Below, one piece after another: positions 9,115 through 18,030 of a stretch of 64,000 nucleotides of DNA. The stretch spans positions 5,022,001 through 5,086,000 of the forward strand of contig NZ_CP126981.1 of the NCBI RefSeq assembly GCF_030252325.1, read 5' to 3'. The DNA is from Candidatus Mycobacterium wuenschmannii (GTDB lineage: Bacteria > Actinomycetota > Actinomycetes > Mycobacteriales > Mycobacteriaceae). A program made the position numbers and the translations under genes. Within the stretch, counting starts at the first letter, position 1. Each line of letters opens with the position of its first letter. The notes under the pieces were generated by a model that made no database searches, was not told the DNA's origin, and saw only the letters and a program-made list of their open reading frames with translations.

Positions 9115-9950
9115 GTGCGCCGCTGTCTTTCGAGGACTACCTCGCTTCACTAGCAAGCTTGACACCTCATGTCGATCCAACGACCGTCACTCCCGAGACC
9201 GAGGACATCCACAGAGCTGTGTCGAGCCTGGCCGAGTTGCCAACGATCGACAAAGCTGAGTTGTCGGACTGGGTTGCACGACAACCACACTGGGCTTACG
9301 TGCTCGGACTTATCGTCGGCCTATCCCAAGAAAAGCTGAAGAACCGCCTCCGCGACCGGTTCGACCGCGCCGGAGCGACCCACCTTGCACGGCAGCACCC
9401 AGCGGATCTAATCGAATACTTCGATTCCACGTTCAGCCTCGTCCTGATGGTCCAGCGGCACCTCAACCGCAGCTACGGCCTGGCCGATGTGCTCGTCGCC
9501 CGCGCCGGCACACGCGTTACCGCGACCCGCGCCGGCGCCGCGGGCCGCCTCATCGAAGACAAGATCGAAGCGATCGCTCAGGACCTCGGACTGCCCTACG
9601 CCACACGAACCAGATTCGTCGGATCGAACGGCCAAACAGGCCCAGCAGACCTTGTCATTCCTCAAACTGAAAACGCACTAATTGTCGTGGCCGCCAAAGG
9701 ATTTGACTCGACCGGTAGCAAGCTAACAGATGCCTTCGGGGAGATCGAGCGAATGGCGCTGATCCGCCAACCTCGCCAGTTCATAATGGCGGTCGTCGAC
9801 GGCATCGGCTGGAAATCACGGCGGGCTGACCTACGCCGAATCCATGCGCTATGGGTCAACAACCAGATCGACGGGCTATATACAGTCGCCAATCTCAGCC
9901 AATTCCGGGCCGACCTCGAAACCGCCGCACGCCTCCGCCAACTGCTCTGA
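9111..9950 (+). CDS. Probable cognate restriction endonuclease (PD-(D/E)xK-like)
   Basis: 279 aa, with no family recognised with certainty. The C-terminal half has a nuclease-like arrangement. RLIEDKIEAIA (acidic residues around 149-153) is followed by a predicted strand TGPADLVIP with D180 and then NALIVVAAKGFDS with K196, fitting a degenerate D-(x)AK form of the PD-(D/E)xK site. EIERMA and RQFIMAVVDGIGWKSR could form the rest of the fold. Coupling by GTGA to the adenine methyltransferase is the main reason to call it the restriction partner. Without the neighbour it would be a hypothetical protein. Confidence 0.6.
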   Translation: MSAPLSFEDYLASLASLTPHVDPTTVTPETEDIHRAVSSLAELPTIDKAELSDWVARQPHWAYVLGLIVGLSQEKLKNRLRDRFDRAGATHLARQHPADLIEYFDSTFSLVLMVQRHLNRSYGLADVLVARAGTRVTATRAGAAGRLIEDKIEAIAQDLGLPYATRTRFVGSNGQTGPADLVIPQTENALIVVAAKGFDSTGSKLTDAFGEIERMALIRQPRQFIMAVVDGIGWKSRRADLRRIHALWVNNQIDGLYTVANLSQFRADLETAARLRQLL

Positions 9951-10145
9951 CCACGACGCGCGACAGCACCCGCCTCAGCCTCGGGCCCCGACAAATATCG
10001 TCGGCTGGGCGGTGCCTGGATCAGTGGGATCTAAAACCGCTACGTACCATCGATATCGCGCAGGCGCCAGATCAAGGTCGAACGAGCCGCGCATCCCGAT
10101 AGACGTCGGGGTCAAGCTCCCCACATGGAAGCGAGGGGGTCGGCC

Positions 10146-11843
10146 ATGGGCGACTTGCATGTGGCGCAGATCAAGCGGCGGCTGAAGAACACCACCTATA
10201 CGCACATTGATGTCTCCGATCTAAGTGCCCACAGTGCAGAGCATGTCGAGCAAGCACAGCTCACCCGTGCGCTGGCCGCGTTCGTTCTGACTAAGGTGGC
10301 GGGTCTCAGTGACGAGGACGCAGCGGCGTCCGTGACCGACGGTCCGGACGACAACGGCATCGATGCCATCGCGTATGTGGACTCGGAGTCTCCTCGCCTC
10401 TACGTCGTCCAGTCGAAATGGTCCAACACCGGCACCAAAGGCGCCTCCATGGAGGACATGATCAAGTTCCAGAAGGGGCTGGCTGACCTAGTCTCGATGA
10501 ACTGGGAGCGGTTCAACGGCAAGGTCAAAGACCGCGCCGCCGAACTGGACGACATCCTGCTGAACACCGATCTGCGCATCGAAGTCATCTTCGCGTCGAT
10601 GGGCACACCCGCAGTCGCAGAGAACGTGCGCGGGCACATGGACGATTACGTCGCAACGCTCAACGTGCCAACCGAGGTCGCCACATTCAGCTACGCGAAT
10701 CAGGGGTTCATCTACAAGCTGCTGGTCGACGAGAACCAGTCGAGCCAGATCGACCTCACCGTCGAGCTCTCCGACTGGGGTCGGATGGAAGGCCCGCCCG
10801 AGGCGGTCTACGGCCACTTGAGCGGAACCGAGGTCGCCGGCTGGTTGCGAGACCACGGTGACTTCCTCCTCTCCCGCAATGTCCGCGTGGTCCTGCCAAA
10901 TTCGGAGGTCAACAACTCCGTGCTTGAGACGGTGCTCGATTCCCCCGAGAACTTCTGGTACTTCAACAACGGCGTCACGGCGCTCTGCGAGTCGATCGAC
11001 AAGGCACCGGCCGGTGGACCTGAGCGCCGGCAGGGAACGTTCGGCGTCAAGGGAGTCAGCGTTGTCAACGGCGCGCAGACCGTCGGGACACTGGCCCGAG
11101 CTCTGCGGCAGGGTAAACAGGCGGAGCTGGACAAGGTGCGCGTGATGGTCCGGTTCATCTCCCTGGAGTCGACCGCTGAGGACTTCGGCAAGCGGGTCAC
11201 CCGCGCGACCAACACGCAGAACGTCATCGGCGGTCGCGACTTCGTCGGACTCGATCCGGAGCAAGCACGCCTGCGCGATGACTTCGCCGTCGATAACCTC
11301 ACGTACGCATTCCGCAGCGGGGAAGCTCGCCTTGACTCTGACCAGGGCTGTGAATTCGGCGAGGCCGCGGTGGCCCTGGCCTGCGCTCAGTCGGCTGCTC
11401 TTGCGACCCAAGCGAAGCGCGAGGTCAGCCGTCTATGGGATGACACCACCAAGTCTCCGTATAAGGCGCTGTTCAATGCTGAGACCAACCACCTGCGGGT
11501 CTGGCGATCGGTGCTGATTCTCCGTGCCGTAGACCAAGAGCTCGACCGTCTGCGGACGGGCTTGGACAATCGGACCAAGGGCTACGCAGTTCACGGGAAT
11601 CGCCTCATCGCCCACCTGGTGTTCGCCCGGTTGGACCTGACCGGGATTCAAGATCACGCGGCAGATTGGAACCCGACGCTTGCTCGGGCCACTGAATTGA
11701 CTGCCACGGTTCTGAACACGTTGAAAGAAAAAGGCGAAGCCGAGTACGGCGGATACACTGCGAGCCTGTTCAAGAACGCGAGCAAAACGGACCGTCTCGC
11801 AACGCTGACGATTGACGCACTCGAGTCGGCGCGTGGGCAGTGA
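10146..11843 (+). CDS. AIPR-family abortive-infection phage-resistance protein
   Basis: 565 aa. The family signature FWYFNNGVTALC is visible, followed by VKGVSVVNGAQTVGTLARAL. These are the hallmark segments of AIPR (abortive infection phage resistance) proteins. Near the N-terminus NGIDAIAYVDS...RLYVVQSKW (D73, Q89, K91) looks like an Mrr-type D-QxK nuclease core, so it may be an RNA- or DNA-directed nuclease effector. ATG 10146 is preferred because GAGGGGG lies about 7 nt upstream; an ATG at 10125 is in frame but has no such box. It follows the methyltransferase-nuclease pair by about 195 bp in the same direction and may form one defence operon with it. Confidence 0.85.
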   Translation: MGDLHVAQIKRRLKNTTYTHIDVSDLSAHSAEHVEQAQLTRALAAFVLTKVAGLSDEDAAASVTDGPDDNGIDAIAYVDSESPRLYVVQSKWSNTGTKGASMEDMIKFQKGLADLVSMNWERFNGKVKDRAAELDDILLNTDLRIEVIFASMGTPAVAENVRGHMDDYVATLNVPTEVATFSYANQGFIYKLLVDENQSSQIDLTVELSDWGRMEGPPEAVYGHLSGTEVAGWLRDHGDFLLSRNVRVVLPNSEVNNSVLETVLDSPENFWYFNNGVTALCESIDKAPAGGPERRQGTFGVKGVSVVNGAQTVGTLARALRQGKQAELDKVRVMVRFISLESTAEDFGKRVTRATNTQNVIGGRDFVGLDPEQARLRDDFAVDNLTYAFRSGEARLDSDQGCEFGEAAVALACAQSAALATQAKREVSRLWDDTTKSPYKALFNAETNHLRVWRSVLILRAVDQELDRLRTGLDNRTKGYAVHGNRLIAHLVFARLDLTGIQDHAADWNPTLARATELTATVLNTLKEKGEAEYGGYTASLFKNASKTDRLATLTIDALESARGQ

Positions 11844-11974
11844 CGGGACAGGAACGTGCTGGCAGGGCCAGTAGATCGAATTGGGCGCCGGAGTTATCCC
11901 CAGCGTCATCAAGACTTGTGAGCAGATATCTTGGTAGGGGCCGGTGGCTGGCGGTTCACCGCCCGGACTCTGGG

Positions 11975-13228
11975 CTACTCGTCGACTAGAAAACTAATCT
12001 GCCCGCTTGGGCGTTCCTCGTCCCCCCCGCTCTCGTCCACTATTTCCTCGAGGCGGTCTTCGACCAGATACCACTCCGCGTCAGCTTCCGAAAGCGGCAG
12101 GATAGGCAGTGCTTTGACTCGGTCACCCAAGATGGCCTCCAGCGCGTCATGCCTTCGAACTCGGCTTAACCGGTCACTCGCGGCCCGTTCAACGGCTCTC
12201 AGGTAGGCCAGCGCATCCGAACCGGGCGCTTCGGACACCAGCTTGTCAATACTTCGGCCCTGGCCCTCCTCGCGCTTTATTTCGTTCACCAGCGCTGAGA
12301 AATCAACTAGTGTATCGACTATTGGAGCGAACGCTGCCTCGTCAACACTGAGGTGCTCGGCGCTCCGTGCTAAAAAAATCAGCAGAGAATAACAGTCCGA
12401 CTTGTTTCGAAAGCGCGTTTTTCGCAATTGTCCGCTAAAAATATCTATGAAACTTAGAGATCGCCCGAATCGTCGAGTCATCTCCGATAGCCGCTCTGGA
12501 GGTACTCCTCGTCGCTCGAATGTAGAAAACAGCTCCTCTAATCCATCTTTTTTATTCGGAAATGCTTTCGCATCGATAGCCATCAGCACTTCAGCAATAA
12601 GCTCGTCGTTCCTTCTTCGTTTGTAGTCCTGCGGCGTGAAAACACCTAGATCATTCAAGGCTGCAGCGGCCCCGCCGCGCTCGACGAGTCGTATAAATGG
12701 GCCGGTGTACGCGGCGTGTCGAAGCTCCTGTGGCACCAGGGCTTCTACGGTTCGGTTAAGCCGCCTGAAGATCTCGCGTAAGACGGTTTCGGTGGCAGTC
12801 GCAGGGAGTTCACGAACGATAAATTTGAAGCCTAGAAATTTCGCTTTTAGGTCGTTCTCCAGCTCCGAGAAAAGCTTGCCTTGCCAACGTGCGTCGAGGT
12901 CTTCGGAAGTGCCAAGTCTAAGCCGATCATCGGTGAAAGATAGGCAGGTCGATATTCTCTGCTGCCCATCCACAACCGTCAGGCGTTCGTTTCCGTCGGC
13001 GGACGTATCCATCTGTACATAGAGCTCAGGGACCGGTAACCCGCGCAGGATGGAGTCAACTAGAAAACTTTTCTGTTCATCGTTCCACACTAAGTTGCGC
13101 TGAAATGCTGGACGTAATAACAACTCCGACGCTTCACTCGCCCGGGCTTTTCGAAAATGGTTTACCGTCATTGCCGTCGCGGCCGACGAAAGCTGAGGGC
13201 TAAAGAACAAACTACTAGCGTCTGTCAC
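11975..13228 (-). CDS. DUF262-domain protein (ParB/GmrS-like N-terminus)
   Basis: 417 aa. The N-terminal DUF262 fold has the two usual motifs, LLLRPAFQRNLVWNDEQKSFLVDSIL (about 37-61) and LTVVDGQQRISTCLSF (83-98). DUF262 is related to ParB/Srx and hydrolyses nucleotides in GmrS of the GmrSD type IV restriction system. No C-terminal DUF1524 HNH nuclease (GmrD part) is present; the rest is predicted helical with no recognised motif. It overlaps the upstream nucleotidyltransferase-like gene by 4 bp (ATGA). G+C is clearly lower than in the flanks, suggesting a separate origin. The pair is probably a defence or toxin-antitoxin-like unit. Confidence 0.8.
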   Translation of the reverse strand: MTDASSLFFSPQLSSAATAMTVNHFRKARASEASELLLRPAFQRNLVWNDEQKSFLVDSILRGLPVPELYVQMDTSADGNERLTVVDGQQRISTCLSFTDDRLRLGTSEDLDARWQGKLFSELENDLKAKFLGFKFIVRELPATATETVLREIFRRLNRTVEALVPQELRHAAYTGPFIRLVERGGAAAALNDLGVFTPQDYKRRRNDELIAEVLMAIDAKAFPNKKDGLEELFSTFERRGVPPERLSEMTRRFGRSLSFIDIFSGQLRKTRFRNKSDCYSLLIFLARSAEHLSVDEAAFAPIVDTLVDFSALVNEIKREEGQGRSIDKLVSEAPGSDALAYLRAVERAASDRLSRVRRHDALEAILGDRVKALPILPLSEADAEWYLVEDRLEEIVDESGGDEERPSGQISFLVDE

Positions 13229-13842
13229 AATGCTTTCTCCTTACACCTGTATATGCCGTTCGCGATGTAACTTCGCAGACTCCAGTAGTCTCGATATATC
13301 CAGAAATTTACGTCTATTTCTCGGTCAAAGACTATAGCGATGTGCTCGGATAATGACGTACTTGCAGGAATCCAGTCCGGACCAAAATCTAGATAGCTCA
13401 GCAGCTTTGTGGTCACAATTGCGCCGTCAAAGAATCGCTTCTTTTGCTGCTTCATTGCTTGCTGAAAGTCGGATTCTAGTACGTTTAGCGCAGGATGTGC
13501 TCGCTCACGAAGGTTTCGCCACGCCAGTTCGAAATGAATCTCGGAGATAATCGCAATGTCTAGATCGGAGCTGTCATTGAATCTTTTAAGGTTTCCTTCG
13601 ACCATCTTCTCGGGGTTTATTGACAACCCAACCGCACCAGATCCCCCGCAGAATATTCCATTAGGGTCCACCTTAAATTCTTTTGAACAGCGAAGTGCAA
13701 ACTCCTGAAAATCAGCATGCCCGAAGGCAAAAGGATCGCAACGAAGGAAGTGCCGGTCAATCCAATCAAACACCGGAGCGGCGGCCAACAACTCGCGCTG
13801 TCCCGGGTAGGCGCTTCCCGCAGGTCGCATCACATCGACCAC
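13225..13842 (-). CDS. Nucleotidyltransferase-fold protein paired with DUF262
   Basis: About 205 aa from a GTG at 13842, chosen because GGAGGA lies 9 nt upstream; the open frame extends to a TTG at 13905. CGGSGAVGLSINP (around 65-77) followed by FNDSSDLDIAIISEIHFEL (about 89-107) matches the GS...DxD core of the polymerase-beta nucleotidyltransferase fold found in MNT antitoxins, AbiEii and related proteins. The remainder (RFFDGAIVTTKLLSYLDF, DREIDVNFWIYRDYWSLRSYI) is not recognised. It is the first gene of a two-gene operon with DUF262. A role in nucleotide transfer to a partner protein or RNA is inferred only from fold and context. Confidence 0.65.
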   Translation of the reverse strand: MVDVMRPAGSAYPGQRELLAAAPVFDWIDRHFLRCDPFAFGHADFQEFALRCSKEFKVDPNGIFCGGSGAVGLSINPEKMVEGNLKRFNDSSDLDIAIISEIHFELAWRNLRERAHPALNVLESDFQQAMKQQKKRFFDGAIVTTKLLSYLDFGPDWIPASTSLSEHIAIVFDREIDVNFWIYRDYWSLRSYIANGIYRCKEKAL

Positions 13843-13977
13843 ATTAACTAGTCCTCCAGAGCCTTCGCATGCGTGCCGCGCGAAGGCCACCTGAAACCGC
13901 CTCAATCAGTACAACCGCTCGGCACAGGTCAGATATGTAGAGCTGCGCTTTCGAACGATCAAAAAGCGATGCCGGCT

Positions 13978-14358
13978 CTAATCGGTGTCGAGCAGCTTCG
14001 GAAAACGCTGCCGTCGTTTCGCAGACAGGTCGGACACTTCACCTTTCCGAACCGCGTCATTATGCCGGTCGATCACGTCGGCGACGTGATCAGCGAAGTC
14101 AGCAATGTACTCCGCGGTGACGTGGCGCTTCGCGGCTTGCTGCCCTATTCGCATCCGCTCGGCTATGAGATCAACCTGATGCGAGATGTCCTCCCGCGCG
14201 ACGTCTTCGGTGATGGTGTAGCCGTAGCGTGTAAGGAGCAGATTTACCAACTGAGTGGCTCGCTGGTCTATCCACGGCGATCGGCGAACTATCAGCTTGA
14301 CCCCCTCTGCACCTCGTTGTGCGCGAGGTCGGTCTCTTCGGTCGTGGGCGATGACCAT
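13978..14358 (-). CDS. Hypothetical basic/helical protein
   Basis: 126 aa if started at ATG 14358 (MVIAHDRRDRPRAQRG), which has an AGGAAA box a few bases upstream; the frame stays open to 14442. A basic N-terminus precedes a predicted helical core (ATQLVNLLLTRYGYTITEDVA...ISHQVDLIAERMRIGQQAAKRHVTAEYIADFADHVADVID). The segment IGQQAAKRHVTAEYIADFADHV could be a helix-turn-helix, so a small element-encoded DNA-binding protein is possible. It runs in the same direction as the DUF262 operon and ends 136 bp before it. I do not recognise the family. Confidence 0.5.
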   Translation of the reverse strand: MVIAHDRRDRPRAQRGAEGVKLIVRRSPWIDQRATQLVNLLLTRYGYTITEDVAREDISHQVDLIAERMRIGQQAAKRHVTAEYIADFADHVADVIDRHNDAVRKGEVSDLSAKRRQRFPKLLDTD

Positions 14359-14672
14359 TTTCCTGTTTTTATTTGAGTCGGTTGGGCCGGCAGCGGGTAC
14401 TTTCGAGGGCCGACGTAGTTCAGCAAACGCGCCAGGTGACAATCCCTAACCCACCGTCGGCGGAACGATTAGCGCTAGACGGCGCGTATGCGGCAGATCA
14501 GTGGGGCGGCCGAAACAGTTACCGCTAGTCGAGAATTCTCAAAAATGTTGTACGGCAGCCAAAATCGACAGATGTCCGACTGGGTCGAGTGGCTGAAACG
14601 ACTCCAGCGTCGCAACTGTCGAACGAGCCGGCAGCGAGGAAAGGATCGGCCTATTCAGCGAAGCTTTCAAAG

Positions 14673-14819
14673 CTATTTCCTGCCCTTCGCGCCGGACTTT
14701 GGGGCCCGCTGGCTCAGTGCAGAAGCCGCGGCAGTTTTCGACGCGTTACTAGTGCGGCCATCTCGCAGCACCTTTGAAGCCGCTTTGGCGGCTTTTGCGC
14801 TTGTCTTTCTTCCTGCCAT
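14673..14819 (-). CDS. Very small basic conserved-type protein (48 aa)
   Basis: ATG at 14819 is preceded by a strong AAGGAGGT box with about 7 nt spacing; a second in-frame ATG at 14825 is too close to it. The product starts MAGRKTSAKAAKAASKVLRD and ends KSGAKGRK. It is rich in Lys, Ala and Ser, with an SK-VL-D-G-TS-ASK-AA-SALSQR pattern that I associate with small conserved bacterial proteins of unknown function often found on mobile DNA. The start signal and composition make it a credible gene although it is short. It may bind nucleic acid, given its charge. Confidence 0.6.
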   Translation of the reverse strand: MAGRKTSAKAAKAASKVLRDGRTSNASKTAAASALSQRAPKSGAKGRK

Positions 14820-15664
14820 CACCATCACCTCCTTCCGTCACCTGCGGTCGGGGTTAGAAGCCCCACCGTTAAGACTGTCGATCCTGTTCGTATCTAGTTG
14901 AGCACCTAAGTCCGACAAGTGCGCGTCTATGACGTCGGCGCGCCGGATTAGCGCACGCGATTGGCGGCTTGCGAGGGTCGTGAACGAGGACAGAAAGAGC
15001 AGTGTGACGAGCACCGGACGCTGCTCTCCGGCACGATCTTCGCGGAGAAAGGCCGTTTTGCGTGCCGCGATGGTTCGTCGCCAGCATTGATTGGGACGGC
15101 GGCTCGTCCTTTGAGGCGCTCTATCTATCCGTGCCTCGAAGCCTTCCAGCTACCTCGTTGTTCAGCGGTGTTTGATTTCCCGACCGGCCGTGCGAAGAGT
15201 GCTGTCGACGCCACCACCTTTCTCACTTCGCCACTTTTAACGCGCAAGACCCTGAGCGTCAACGACACGCGACCGCCAATCGGAAAACGTGGGACACATC
15301 GGCAATAGGCAATGCTCATCTAGCTATCCAGATCGCCATTCTGTAGGCACCGGGGGGCCGCCGAGAACAGCCGCTTTCATACCGGCATTCCTACATGCGC
15401 TGGCAGTCGCCGTTTATTCACCGCCGCTCACAGGGAAACCACGGGGCGCGGTCGCTATCGGGGGCTCAAGGTGGTCAATTCGGTTGTCGGACAACGAGAA
15501 CCGGCAACGACCGGCACCATTGGAATCAGGGGATTGGTATTCCGTTGGTTGTCGGTTTGCCTTCCCGAGCATCTAACGGTCGAACCGCGAGCGGCCGACA
15601 GGTGTTTACCTCCCGTGCGTGACTGATCTACCGCACCGACACGGCAGGCTTCTACGTTCCGTCG
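14820..15664. other. Sparsely coding stretch inside the element
   Basis: About 850 bp contain only short overlapping open frames on both strands, none with a convincing start signal, codon pattern or recognisable motif. It may hold the promoter of the 48-aa gene on the minus strand, the upstream region of the zinc-ribbon gene, and remnants of decayed genes. I see no strong inverted repeat or array in it. Confidence 0.5.
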
Positions 15665-16366
15665 GTGGCAGTTGACCTTGATGCCTACGAGCGACTTGGT
15701 GACCTGACGAAGCCGTTTGAGGTGACTGCGAAAGACCGGCGCCGACAGGACGATCGCGAGCGTCTGCGGGATTCGCTGCGCTGTGATGTCGCACCGTTGA
15801 CTTTCGAGCAGTATCGCGCAGGGTTGCCATGCCCCGGTTGTGGCCGCCCGTACGTCGACAGCGAACCATTCGATTTCAAGGGCACGATGAATCTTTCCGG
15901 TGCTGAACGAATGCGCCACGACGCCGAGGCGTCCCGTTTCAAAGCCGCGCACTCTTCGTGTAGTTCTCATAGCCATGGTGTGTCGGGTTCGCTGACAAGG
16001 CATTGCGGTAAATGCTGTCCGATGCCGCCGCTTTCGCCTTCGCAAGTGGAGCGAATTGGTGTGTTGATGCAGCCGACGCCTTCCCACGAACTGATGGTCT
16101 GGCGGCTGCGCCTCTACTGCGGTCACGTGGTTGAACGGACCGCTCATCGAAGCCATCGGACCGTGCATGCCGCCTTCAGCGGCTCAGTCAAATGCGCCGA
16201 GTGTGGCTGCGACCCAGCGACAGTGATCGATGCGCAGGCTGTGGGCCTTCGGGCTGAACCTTCTAAACCCCAGCAGACCCTAGTAGTGCGGAAACCCACG
16301 CGGGCAGCACTCGAACGCCGAATTGAGGAGCTCGAAACAGAGGTCGCGCGGCTGCGCGGCAGCTAA
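15665..16366 (+). CDS. Hypothetical zinc-ribbon protein with C-terminal coiled coil
   Basis: 233 aa from GTG 15665. The frame is open upstream to 15623, with residues IYRTDTAGFYVPS that look protein-like, so the true start may be earlier at a non-standard codon. Cysteine pairs suggest metal binding: CPGCGRPY (about 56-63), HCGKCCP (about 113-119), RLYCGH and KCAECGCDP. The last 35 residues (RAALERRIEELETEVARLRGS) form a leucine-type coiled coil. I do not recognise the family. It lies 15 bp before the next gene in the same direction and probably forms an operon with it. A role in element maintenance is a guess. Confidence 0.65.
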   Translation: MAVDLDAYERLGDLTKPFEVTAKDRRRQDDRERLRDSLRCDVAPLTFEQYRAGLPCPGCGRPYVDSEPFDFKGTMNLSGAERMRHDAEASRFKAAHSSCSSHSHGVSGSLTRHCGKCCPMPPLSPSQVERIGVLMQPTPSHELMVWRLRLYCGHVVERTAHRSHRTVHAAFSGSVKCAECGCDPATVIDAQAVGLRAEPSKPQQTLVVRKPTRAALERRIEELETEVARLRGS

Positions 16367-16380
16367 AAGCGTTCGACAAT

Positions 16381-17814
16381 TTGACGGTGGCCTTTGATAC
16401 CCCGCTCAATCAGCGACAACTCGACGTTCTGCGTTGGATCAGCGACGGCTGCCCGGACGGCCGATGGACAGACTTCACCTTCAAAACCACGGCTGCCGCG
16501 CTAGCTTGGCGACGCCTGGTGGCGGTGTCGAAGCGCGGCGGGGTCTGGAGCGCCGCCACCCTGCCTGCCGGCGAGCACTATCTGATGAAAGGCACTTACC
16601 CGCAAGGGCACTGGACCAAGAAGGCTCGTGCGCCGCGGGTCGCTCACGATGCACCCTTGATAACACTCGCAGTTCCAGAAAGGCCCGTTGACCAACGCCG
16701 CGACATTCCCGCGCGTGCGTCGTCAAAGGATCACTCACCAAGTCCTGCAAGGCAATTGCTTGCTGAGGTGCTCGCCGCCGGCGGAGAGATCCAGCGTGAA
16801 TCTAAAGAAGGGCGACGGCCATATGCGGTGTTGGCCGCGGCTGTCAACCGTCACAAGCTCGCACCCGAGGGCAAGCAATTAACGGTAGAGATGGGTAGTC
16901 GTTGGGAGGTCTCAGTCATCCGCCTCGAGGATGCTCCCCGCTGGCTAACGACACCTGCGCCTGAGGTCGTGGACGCACAACGAATCGCTGGCTGGCATCC
17001 GGCTCTCGGGAACCTCAGGGAGCGCGACTTCATGACCATGACGACCATCTCGCAGCGCCGAATGCTGCGCATCCTGCAAGCGCTCGCTGTCGAGGCGGAC
17101 GCGCGCGGCCACCGCGTCGGCGCCGCTAATCCGCCCGGCCGCCGCCACTATCGACAGTCAGAAGCCGGGCACATAGCGATCCGGATTCGCGACTACCGCT
17201 ACACAATCGCCGTGTGGCAAAAATACCGAGAGGCGCCACCCCCTCGGTGGGGCAAGCCAGTCAAGCGCCCCGACGCCGCTGTCGGGGATTCCCTTGCCGT
17301 TGGGCTCATCTGGGAGTCTGGCGGCCGCTCAGGGATCAGTGAGACGTGGTCGGACACTCCTGCTAAGAGAACACGAGTTGAGAGCCTCTTACCCGCGATC
17401 CTGTGGGAGATTGAGCGACAGTCTGTTCAGTCCGACCGCCGGCGGGAGCAGGAAAGACTCGCTGCGATCGAGCGTGAACGGCTACAGGCCGAGGCGGAAC
17501 GCCAAGCACGCGTTTTCCACGCGCAGAATGTGCGAGCAGAAGTGCTGCGAGACCAGCACGCGCGTTGGCGCGAGGGGCTGCAGCTACGCGAGTACATCTC
17601 CGCGATGGATCGCGCCATCGAGCAGCTACCAGACCACATTGACCGGCTCGCCGCATCGGGATGGCGTTCATGGTGTCAGGAGTACCTCGACACTGTGCTC
17701 GACCCGCTCGGTCAACCTCTCGCGATGCCTGAGATTCGAGAATGGACCCGCGACGAACGAGATGCACTGATATCGGACATCCTTCGCCGTCTGAAGAATG
17801 CTGCCGATTCCTGA
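16381..17814 (+). CDS. Hypothetical protein with central coiled coil
   Basis: 477 aa from TTG 16381; GTG 16387 is an equally possible start. The N-terminus (NQRQLDVLRWISDGCPDGRW) may be a small winged-helix or DNA-binding module. The middle carries PARQLLAEVLAAGGEIQRESKEGRRPYAVLAAAVNRHKL. A long charged coiled coil (EIERQSVQSDRRREQERLAAIERERLQAEAE...) spans roughly residues 343-395. I do not recognise a catalytic motif. It sits at the right end of the element directly after the zinc-ribbon gene, and codon use looks fully coding. Function unknown. Confidence 0.65.
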   Translation: MTVAFDTPLNQRQLDVLRWISDGCPDGRWTDFTFKTTAAALAWRRLVAVSKRGGVWSAATLPAGEHYLMKGTYPQGHWTKKARAPRVAHDAPLITLAVPERPVDQRRDIPARASSKDHSPSPARQLLAEVLAAGGEIQRESKEGRRPYAVLAAAVNRHKLAPEGKQLTVEMGSRWEVSVIRLEDAPRWLTTPAPEVVDAQRIAGWHPALGNLRERDFMTMTTISQRRMLRILQALAVEADARGHRVGAANPPGRRHYRQSEAGHIAIRIRDYRYTIAVWQKYREAPPPRWGKPVKRPDAAVGDSLAVGLIWESGGRSGISETWSDTPAKRTRVESLLPAILWEIERQSVQSDRRREQERLAAIERERLQAEAERQARVFHAQNVRAEVLRDQHARWREGLQLREYISAMDRAIEQLPDHIDRLAASGWRSWCQEYLDTVLDPLGQPLAMPEIREWTRDERDALISDILRRLKNAADS

Positions 17815-18030
17815 CGGCGCGACACACCTATTGAGACGATTCCGGTCAAGACTGTGACGGATCAGGCTCCGCTGGGCAGACCTGCCGGCCCGATCTGGGA
17901 ACCGATATGGGAACGAAACGCTGTGAAACCGGCTCAAATCACTGCGACCGCTCGGGGCACTTGAGATATCGAATCTGCGCTGAGCTGCGTTTTTGATAGC
18001 TAGCGGACGCGGAAAAACTTACAGCACGTA

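Noticed and set aside
14488..14901. 137-aa open frame on the plus strand
   Set aside because: It covers the 48-aa minus-strand gene, which has a strong ribosome site; the plus frame has no signal or coherent protein character.
15455..16168. 237-aa open frame on the minus strand
   Set aside because: It lies opposite the zinc-ribbon gene, has an arginine/histidine-rich shadow composition and no ribosome site or recognisable motif.
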